From JAACFF01 sp963701435 (GTDB lineage: Bacteria; Chloroflexota; Anaerolineae; Promineifilales; Promineifilaceae): DNA of 64,000 bases. Under the pieces are notes generated by a model. That model ran no database searches. It saw only the letters and a program-made list of their open reading frames with translations, and was not told the origin of the DNA. Shown here in pieces: positions 59,467 through 64,000 of this stretch. The translations under genes were made by a program, and so were the position numbers. Numbering within the stretch: position 1 is the stretch's first letter; every line of letters begins with the position of its first letter. The stretch is from NCBI GenBank assembly GCA_963701435.1, contig CAVPAL010000010.1, positions 62,001 through 126,000 of the forward strand, given 5' to 3'.

Positions 59467-59721
59467 ATGTTGGTGAAAGTTGGAAAGAGAGGACAAATAA
59501 CGATTCCAAAAACATTTAGGAAATCTCTGGAATTTGGGCCTGGTGATAGTATTGCTATCGTCCGGGTAAATGATGAATTGCACCTAAAACCGGTTAAAAA
59601 AACGATATTTGATTTCATCGGTGCTATTCCAGCGTCGGAAGGTTCACCCGACTGGCAGACAATTCGCGAGGAAGCAAGAGCGTATCACGCAAAGCAAGAG
59701 ATGAAAGCCAACGATGAGTGA
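59467..59721 (+). CDS. vapB: AbrB/MazE-type antitoxin (VapB-like)
   Basis: 84 residues. The SpoVT/AbrB DNA-binding fold at the N-terminus reads LVKVGKRGQITIPKTFRKSL, then GDSIAIVRVNDELHLKPV. The C-terminal helix (about 50-84) would bind the toxin. It overlaps the PIN-domain toxin gene by 8 bp (ATGAGTGA), the usual vapBC arrangement. It likely represses its own promoter in the AT-rich stretch upstream (59310-59460). Confidence 0.88.
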   Translation: MLVKVGKRGQITIPKTFRKSLEFGPGDSIAIVRVNDELHLKPVKKTIFDFIGAIPASEGSPDWQTIREEARAYHAKQEMKANDE

Positions 59722-60148
59722 GATAGCCTGTGCAGATTCCAATATTTTTGTTCGTGCTTTGACTCAGGATGATCCGCGCCAGACTGAGGCAGCTTTCAAA
59801 CTTTTACAAAAAACAAAAACAGGCGAATTAACGCTCGTTATAAACGACATCATCCTGACGGAATTGATTTGAGTGCTTAGCCTGAAGAGATACAATCTGA
59901 ACCATGAAGCTGTTGTTACAAGAATTGAGGCGCTTTTAAACACAGACGGTATTGTTATCAAGCCTGCAGACTTGAGCGCAAACATTTCTGCAGCGCTTAA
60001 ATTGTACCTTGACCACAACATTGATTATACGGATGCCTACATTGCCAGTTGGATGCAGAATCATGATATCGACGCCATTTATACGTTCAATATTAAACAT
60101 TTTAAGCGCATAAAGCGCTTAATCGTCAAGGAGCCTCATGCGGACTGA
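59714..60148 (+). pseudogene. vapC: PIN-domain toxin VapC with in-frame stop
   Basis: From ATG 59714 the frame reads CADSNIFVRALTQDDPRQTEA (first catalytic Asp), then VINDIILTELI, meets TGA at 59870-59872, and continues in the same frame VLSLKRYNLNHEAVV, NIDYTDAYIASWMQ (third acidic site) and IYTFNIKHFKRI. VapC proteins have Trp at the stop position (ELIWVL), so TGG has become TGA. Translation from the TTG/GTG after the stop would lack the first catalytic Asp. An Asn also replaces Asp in the usual TFDxDF motif. The toxin is therefore predicted to be inactive. Confidence 0.85.
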
Positions 60149-60167
60149 TTCTGACTCGTCTAATCTT

Positions 60168-60249
60168 CAGGAATTTTCTGCGGTTTCCTTGAGGAATCGG
60201 CAACGTCTAGAGCGATTCTAATTTTGAAATATTGTTGCCGATTACCTAA
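60168..60249. repeat. Dispersed hairpin repeat at the end of the SIS-domain gene
   Basis: A half module TTCTGCGGTTTCCTTGAGG (60176-60194) is followed by AATCGGCAAC (60195-60204) pairing with GTTGCCGATT (60234-60243) and the family tail ACCTAA. The tail overlaps the stop codon (TAG, 60246-60248) of the minus-strand gene. Confidence 0.75.
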
Positions 60250-61295
60250 TGCGTCTCGGTAACCTTGCGTAATCCGCGCGGGGCGTCCACATCATAATCA
60301 CGCGCATGCGCCAGGTGCATGGAGAATAGCTGGCCCGGTACAATCGCCGTGATGGGGGATAACCACTCCGGAACCGAACGCGGCAAACCGAGCGAAATGC
60401 GCGCCAACTGCAAAGTTTGGGCGCTGTCGCTGATGCCAATTACCTCCGCCTGGCGCGTCTTAAGCTGCCGCATAAACTCCTGCATCTGCTCCAGCATTTT
60501 GCCGCCGGGCGCAATTACAAAAACGGGAAAACCTTCCCCAACCAGCGCCATGGGTCCGTGCAAAAAGTCGGCGCTGCTGTATGGCTCAACGATGGTATAG
60601 GTCAGCTCCTTCATCTTCAACGCCATCTCAAAGGCGGTGGCGTAATTAAAACCGCGCCCAATCACAACGGAGCGGTTCATGTAGCGGTAGCGCGGCGCAA
60701 CAGTGGCAATGGCATTGTTCATTGTCAGCGTGCTGTCAACGGCCGCAGGGATTTGCTCCAGCTCCGCCTCTAATTGTTCGTTTTGGGCCAGGGCGACGCT
60801 CAACATGGCGATGGCGGTGAGTTCGGTGGTATAGGTTTTGGTGGCGGCGACCGCTTTTTCGCTGCCCGCATGTAGGTTGATGACAAAATCCCCTTCTTGA
60901 GCTAAATCGGAGTCGGGAACATTGGTGAGTACGGCCGTTAACACCCCCTGCCTTTTTGCCTCCCCCACCACCGATACAATATCGGGACTTTTGCCGCTCT
61001 GGCTGATCCCAATCACCAGCGCATCCTTAAAGCGCGGCGTTTGGCCATAAATCGAAAAAAGGCTGGGCGTCGCCAGCGCCACCGTCAAACCATTGTGCGC
61101 GCCCAACACATACTGCGCGTAACGGCCGGCGTTGTCGCTTGTACCCCGCGCCGCAATAACAACATGCGTGACAGCCTGCCGTTTGATTTCCTGCGCCAGG
61201 GCGTAAATATTTTGTTTTTCGGCTGCCAATAACTCAGCCAGCACAGCCGGTTGTTGGTGAATTTCACGGTATAGATTGGTTGTTTCTAATGTCAT
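60246..61295 (-). CDS. SIS-domain sugar isomerase/deaminase (AgaS/NagB-II type)
   Basis: 349 residues with two SIS domains: VIAARGTSDNAGRYAQYVL (about 47-65), IGISQSGKSPDIVSVV (about 98-113) and the conserved loop GSEKAVAATKTYTTELTA. The second domain has VVIGRGFNYATAFEMALKMKEL, FLHGPMALV and FVIAPGGKM. It resembles the isomerase half of GlmS without the glutaminase, that is glucosamine-6-phosphate deaminase type II or a related isomerase. With NagA and a ROK kinase it would give fructose-6-phosphate from GlcNAc. It starts 79 bp after the nagA stop; a 68-nt repeat lies between them. Confidence 0.86.
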   Translation of the reverse strand: MTLETTNLYREIHQQPAVLAELLAAEKQNIYALAQEIKRQAVTHVVIAARGTSDNAGRYAQYVLGAHNGLTVALATPSLFSIYGQTPRFKDALVIGISQSGKSPDIVSVVGEAKRQGVLTAVLTNVPDSDLAQEGDFVINLHAGSEKAVAATKTYTTELTAIAMLSVALAQNEQLEAELEQIPAAVDSTLTMNNAIATVAPRYRYMNRSVVIGRGFNYATAFEMALKMKELTYTIVEPYSSADFLHGPMALVGEGFPVFVIAPGGKMLEQMQEFMRQLKTRQAEVIGISDSAQTLQLARISLGLPRSVPEWLSPITAIVPGQLFSMHLAHARDYDVDAPRGLRKVTETH

Positions 61296-61314
61296 GCCAC
61301 ATACCTTAATTTAG

Positions 61315-61382
61315 GTTCGTAGTAACCGCTTTAGCAGGAGACGATTAGGAAATCGCAAACAACTCAAGTCGTTACTACGAAC
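61315..61382. repeat. 68-nt cloverleaf repeat, copy 2
   Basis: GTTCGTAGT (61315-61323) and ACTACGAAC (61374-61382) enclose three hairpins in the same positions as copy 1 (15149). The arms differ but largely stay paired: ACGATT-agga-AATCGC, and AACAAC-tcaa-GTCGTT. The right arm supplies the last Ser codon and the TAG stop of nagA on the minus strand. Confidence 0.82.
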
Positions 61383-62547
61383 TTCCTTGTTTATTATTTG
61401 CTTGATAAACAGATTGGCCGCCCACAAACGCGGCGGAAACGGTCAAGTCAGGGTTTAAAAGCACAAAATCCGCATCAAAACCAGGCGCAATTTGTCCTTT
61501 TTGTTTTTCCAAACCCAACAGCCGCGCCGGCGTGGTTGTGACCGTCGGCAGCGCTTCCTGCAGCGAACAACCAGTGTAGGCCATCAGGTTACGCACAGCT
61601 GCATCCATCACAACAATGCTGCCGGCCAGCGTGCCGTCCGGCAATGTGGCCGTCGTCGCATCAACCGTCACATCAAAATCACCCAGGCGATAGACGCCCG
61701 ACGGCATGCCGATAGCGGCCATGGCGTCTGTCACCAGATTAAGACGGCCGTTTCCCAACACTCGCCAGATTGTCCGCACCAACGCCGGATGCACATGCAC
61801 GCCATCGGGAATCAAACCCACCGTTACGCGCCCGTCGGCCAGCAGCGCGCCTACCAGGCCCGGTTCGCGGTGATGCACCGGCGGCATTGCATTGAATAAA
61901 TGTGTGCCATAACGAATCCCGGCGTCAAAGCCGGCAGCCGCTGCGTCAAAGCGCGCCATGGAATGACCGGCGCTGACTACGACGCCATTTTCCACCAGAC
62001 GCTCTACCACCGCCAGCGCGCCCGGCAGTTCCGGCGCCAACGTCACCAGACGCACCCCCGTGGCTGGTGACCATGCAAATACAGCATCAATATCCGGCAG
62101 CCGCAAGTAATTGGGATTGTGGGCGCCTTTTTTGGCCGGATTCAAAAACGGCCCTTCGACATGCAGGCCCAGCGGCTGCGCGCCGTTAAAATTGCCCGGC
62201 GGCTGGCTGAGCACAGTTTGTGCGAAGTGCGTTGTCTCATAAGGCGCGGTGATAATAGTCGGCAGGAAACTGGTGACGCCAAAACGCGGCAAGTGAGCTG
62301 CTACAGCCCAAATTGTGGTTGGATCAGCGGTAAAATCATGTCCAAAGCCGCCGTTACACTGCAAATCGATAAATCCCGGCGTCAAAAACAAACCGTCCGC
62401 ATCCAAAATTTCAACGTTTTCCGGAATGTTAAACTGCCCGGCTGCGGCCACGACGGAGAAACGGCCGTTTTCCACCACCACAATTCCCGCATCCACAACC
62501 TGATCAGGCGTCACAACAACTGCATTCTTTACAACCAACTTTGGCAT
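61375..62547 (-). CDS. nagA: N-acetylglucosamine-6-phosphate deacetylase
   Basis: 390 residues from ATG 62547, 4 bp after the kinase stop; an in-frame longer start lies inside the kinase gene and is rejected. It removes acetate from GlcNAc-6-P. Motifs: FIDLQCNGGFGHDFT near the N-terminus, GLHVEGPFLNPAKKGAHNP (metal-binding Glu), VSAGHSMARFDAA, GTHLFNAMPPVHHREPGLVGA, GLIPDGVHVHP, and the catalytic Asp in LNLVTDAMAAIGMPSG. Most of the first HxH metal pair is replaced by CN, as in single-metal NagA enzymes. The C-terminal codons overlap the cloverleaf repeat. Confidence 0.93.
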   Translation of the reverse strand: MPKLVVKNAVVVTPDQVVDAGIVVVENGRFSVVAAAGQFNIPENVEILDADGLFLTPGFIDLQCNGGFGHDFTADPTTIWAVAAHLPRFGVTSFLPTIITAPYETTHFAQTVLSQPPGNFNGAQPLGLHVEGPFLNPAKKGAHNPNYLRLPDIDAVFAWSPATGVRLVTLAPELPGALAVVERLVENGVVVSAGHSMARFDAAAAGFDAGIRYGTHLFNAMPPVHHREPGLVGALLADGRVTVGLIPDGVHVHPALVRTIWRVLGNGRLNLVTDAMAAIGMPSGVYRLGDFDVTVDATTATLPDGTLAGSIVVMDAAVRNLMAYTGCSLQEALPTVTTTPARLLGLEKQKGQIAPGFDADFVLLNPDLTVSAAFVGGQSVYQANNKQGSS

Positions 62548-62551
62548 TCTC

Positions 62552-63568
62552 TTAATCAATTTCCTTTGTTTGCAGCGCTTGTTGCGCCAGTAAAATCGCG
62601 CCCCAGGTGGCGGCATTATAATTTGACGGCAGCAACTGCACCTTTGCGGCCGGAAGCAGGGTCTTTGCCAGCTTTGATTGGGCGCGAAACTGAGCCAGGG
62701 CTTCAAAAACCGGCTGCATCAACACATCCCCTGCTTTGACAACGCCGCCCCCAAACACAATTTTATCGGCGTCATAGGTCATGACGAGCCATTGAATTGC
62801 CCGCGCGGTAAAATAGCCAACGCGCTGAATAACCTGGCGAGCATCTGCATCACCCTGTCGCGCTGCAGTAAAGACGGTTTGTGCCGTGACCGGATCAGCG
62901 CCGCGCCGCTCTGGTTTTTTGGCCAGCCACTGGCGCACGATACCCGGCCCCGCAATAATGGTTTCCAGGCAGCCGGTTAAGCCGCAGGCGCAGCGCACAC
63001 CCGCCGGATCAACAATAATATGGCCAATTTCACCCGCCATGCCGTTGGCGCCGCGGTATAACTGGCCATCCAGAACCAGACCGGCCGCAACCCCTGTGCC
63101 AATTGATACATAAACCAGACGGCGCGCCGTCTCTTGCTGATGGACATATTGATAGGCGCCGACGGCAGCCATGCGGACGTCATTTTCCAAAACGACCGGC
63201 GCATTAAACCTGGCCGCCAACGTCTCTCCGAGGGGATATTGGTGCAGATTCAGGTTGACGGCGATGTGGACATCGCCCGCAGCAGGATCGACCAAACCCG
63301 GCACCCCTGCCCCGACAGCGGCAATCTGGTCAGGAGCAGCATGGATATTATCGAGCGCACTGTAGACGGCCGTTACCACACTGTCTACCAGTTTGTCAGG
63401 ATCGGCCGTTTCTGTTGGCTGGCTGGTTGCGCTTAAAATCTGGAAATTGACGTCGGCGACGGCCGTTGCGATTTTTGTGCCGCCAATATCCAGGCCGATC
63501 AAAAGTGACTGATCGGATGGCGCAGCGGCGCGATTATTCGAAATAGAGCCTCCTGCCTGTGAACGCAT
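62552..63568 (-). CDS. ROK-family sugar kinase (GlcNAc/glucose kinase)
   Basis: 338 residues from ATG 63568; a TTG nine codons earlier is possible but lies close to the operator. The ATP-binding motif is LLIGLDIGGTKIATAVADV. The catalytic Asp is in VVLENDVRMAAVGAY, and the ROK zinc motif in VRCACGLTGCLETIIAG, with HIIVDPAG just before. There is no HTH domain, so it is a kinase, not a repressor. It phosphorylates GlcNAc or another hexose as the first step of the operon with NagA and the SIS-domain enzyme. Transcription starts from the promoter at 63625-63653. Confidence 0.9.
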   Translation of the reverse strand: MRSQAGGSISNNRAAAPSDQSLLIGLDIGGTKIATAVADVNFQILSATSQPTETADPDKLVDSVVTAVYSALDNIHAAPDQIAAVGAGVPGLVDPAAGDVHIAVNLNLHQYPLGETLAARFNAPVVLENDVRMAAVGAYQYVHQQETARRLVYVSIGTGVAAGLVLDGQLYRGANGMAGEIGHIIVDPAGVRCACGLTGCLETIIAGPGIVRQWLAKKPERRGADPVTAQTVFTAARQGDADARQVIQRVGYFTARAIQWLVMTYDADKIVFGGGVVKAGDVLMQPVFEALAQFRAQSKLAKTLLPAAKVQLLPSNYNAATWGAILLAQQALQTKEID

Positions 63569-63597
63569 CAAAAATTTCCCGCTTTTCAAAATCAAAA

Positions 63598-63624
63598 CTT
63601 AGTAAGTTAAATTAACTTACTAAG
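63598..63624. promoter_or_regulatory. Perfect 27-bp palindromic operator of the nag operon
   Basis: CTTAGTAAGTTAA (63598-63610), one central base, and TTAACTTACTAAG (63612-63624) form a perfect 13-bp inverted repeat. It begins directly after the -10 element and covers the expected transcription start. ROK- or GntR-type repressors bind sites of this kind; the regulator is not in the window. Confidence 0.85.
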
Positions 63625-63653
63625 AGTATAGAGAAAAGGGAAACGGCCGTCAA
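63625..63653 (-). promoter_or_regulatory. Sigma-70 promoter of the nag operon
   Basis: On the minus strand, TTGACG (63653-63648) and TATACT (63630-63625) are separated by exactly 17 bp. The -35 overlaps an ACGGCCGT octamer. The -10 abuts the 27-bp palindrome, consistent with tight repression. Confidence 0.82.
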
Positions 63654-63684
63654 CTTTAAATTGCCAGTTCGTAACTAACCAGCT

Positions 63685-63742
63685 AGACCTGTCAGGGTTA
63701 CCCGAGAAACAATTGTCCGAAAGGGCAAAACCTGAAAGGTCT
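63685..63742. repeat. Imperfect inverted repeat upstream of the nag promoter
   Basis: AGACCTGTCAGGGTT (63685-63699) is opposed by AACCTGAAAGGTCT (63729-63742), each arm also being a small hairpin (AGACCT/AGGTCT outermost). ACCCGAGA and TCTCGG recur beside the arms. It lies in the non-coding stretch between the LON-domain gene and the nag promoter. Confidence 0.55.
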
Positions 63743-63772
63743 CTCGGATACCTGCATAATTACGTCAGTTCA

Positions 63773-64000
63773 TCAATTACAGGAAAAAATACCCTGGTCA
63801 TTGGCGGGCATCAGCCGCAATACGGGCAATTCATAGCTGTACCAGGTGTAAAGCGCCTGGAATAAACGTTTGGCGCTGTTCATTTCTAACAGCGCTTGTT
63901 TTTGAGGTAATGGGAGTTGAATAACCGCCGCCGCCAGATACAAAAAACGTTCCGGATCAGGCGTCGCGTTGGGGACGTCCATATCAAATTGGTCAGAGCG
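63773..64000 (-). CDS. LON substrate-binding-domain protein, C-terminal part (runs off the window)
   Basis: An open minus-strand frame of 75 codons from the right edge to a stop at 63773. It reads DPERFLYLAAAVIQLPLPQKQALLEM, then AKRLFQALYTWYSYELPVLRL. This matches the end of stand-alone LON N-terminal (PUA-like) domain proteins, where LPLxxKQxLLE is typical. An internal ATG at 63982 is not the start, because the frame stays open to the edge. The protease ATPase is absent. The short length visible limits certainty. Confidence 0.65.
   Translation of the reverse strand, partial: RSDQFDMDVPNATPDPERFLYLAAAVIQLPLPQKQALLEMNSAKRLFQALYTWYSYELPVLRLMPANDQGIFSCN

Noticed and set aside
59870..59872. TGA read as tryptophan
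   Set aside because: Many intact genes in the window end in TGA and use TGG for Trp, so the genetic code is standard.
61375..62706. Longer start of nagA at 62706
   Set aside because: The extra 53 codons lie inside the kinase gene and are Cys/Arg/Gln-rich nonsense; ATG 62547 matches the family.
1..64000. CRISPR array, rRNA or tRNA genes, phage genes
   Set aside because: No regularly spaced direct repeats, no conserved rRNA or tRNA blocks, and no integrase, capsid or transposase was recognised.

Overview
The window is one contiguous stretch of about 52-54% GC bacterial chromosome with no rRNA, tRNA, phage or transposase gene. Gene content and style (Liv-type transporters with a Glu/Ala/Pro-rich lipoprotein linker, a MalT-like regulator with a SARP tail, a separate IMP cyclohydrolase and AICAR transformylase, a GlcNAc utilisation operon, families of hairpin repeats) suggest a heterotrophic Chloroflexota, probably Anaerolineae. 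This placement is an inference from gene content, not a phylogeny. The whole window is peppered with the palindrome ACGGCCGT: about 75 copies by eye, where roughly one is expected by chance, mostly inside genes. It behaves like a HIP1-type highly iterated palindrome.

Layout. 1-12.5 kb (minus strand): an exopolysaccharide locus, read from 12528 down: initiating sugar-phosphate transferase, Gfo/Idh/MocA sugar dehydrogenase, DegT aminotransferase, two large paralogous secreted beta-propeller/PKD proteins, a Wzz-like protein carrying a degenerate GGDEF domain, a Wzx-type flippase and two sulfotransferases. The product is probably a sulfated or aminosugar-containing surface polymer. A 776-bp AT-rich control region follows. 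13.3-38 kb: housekeeping and accessory genes: split purH, MazG-like and HAD hydrolases, malic enzyme, a ParB-like protein, GH3 glycosidase, amidase, PA14/SH3 and C39/TPR secreted proteins, a fused diadenylate cyclase-YbbR protein, a TetR/MBL pair with a clear promoter-operator, M32 carboxypeptidase, an AlbA_2 membrane protein and a SARP-type STAND regulator. 38-40 kb: an ECF sigma/anti-sigma pair behind a long symmetric palindrome, divergent from tiny membrane proteins.

40-59.3 kb (plus strand): a catabolic island for a carboxylic acid: three acyl-CoA ligases, two alpha/beta hydrolases, a KAS III-like enzyme, SDR, thiolase with its DUF35 partner, MaoC hydratase and an enoyl-CoA hydratase fused to a MaoC domain. 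It is followed by a complete branched-chain-amino-acid-type ABC importer (binding protein, two ATPases, two permeases). A likely scheme is import, CoA activation, beta-oxidation-like hydration/oxidation, and thiolysis. Five genes in 44-56 kb are broken by +1 shifts at short homopolymers, one ligase has lost its middle, and hicB and vapC remnants lie nearby. Either this island is decaying or this part of the sequence has consensus errors.

59.4-64 kb: a vapBC pair (toxin with an in-frame stop) and an N-acetylglucosamine operon (ROK kinase, NagA, SIS-type GlcN-6-P deaminase/isomerase) behind a textbook promoter with a perfect 27-bp palindromic operator, then the 3' end of a LON-domain gene.

The least explained signals are the dispersed structured repeats: a 68-nt cloverleaf element (two copies with compensatory changes), a 185-bp multi-hairpin element, AAACCGCAG hairpins at gene ends, and two 143-bp elements with 13-bp terminal inverted repeats immediately upstream of two genes of the catabolic island.
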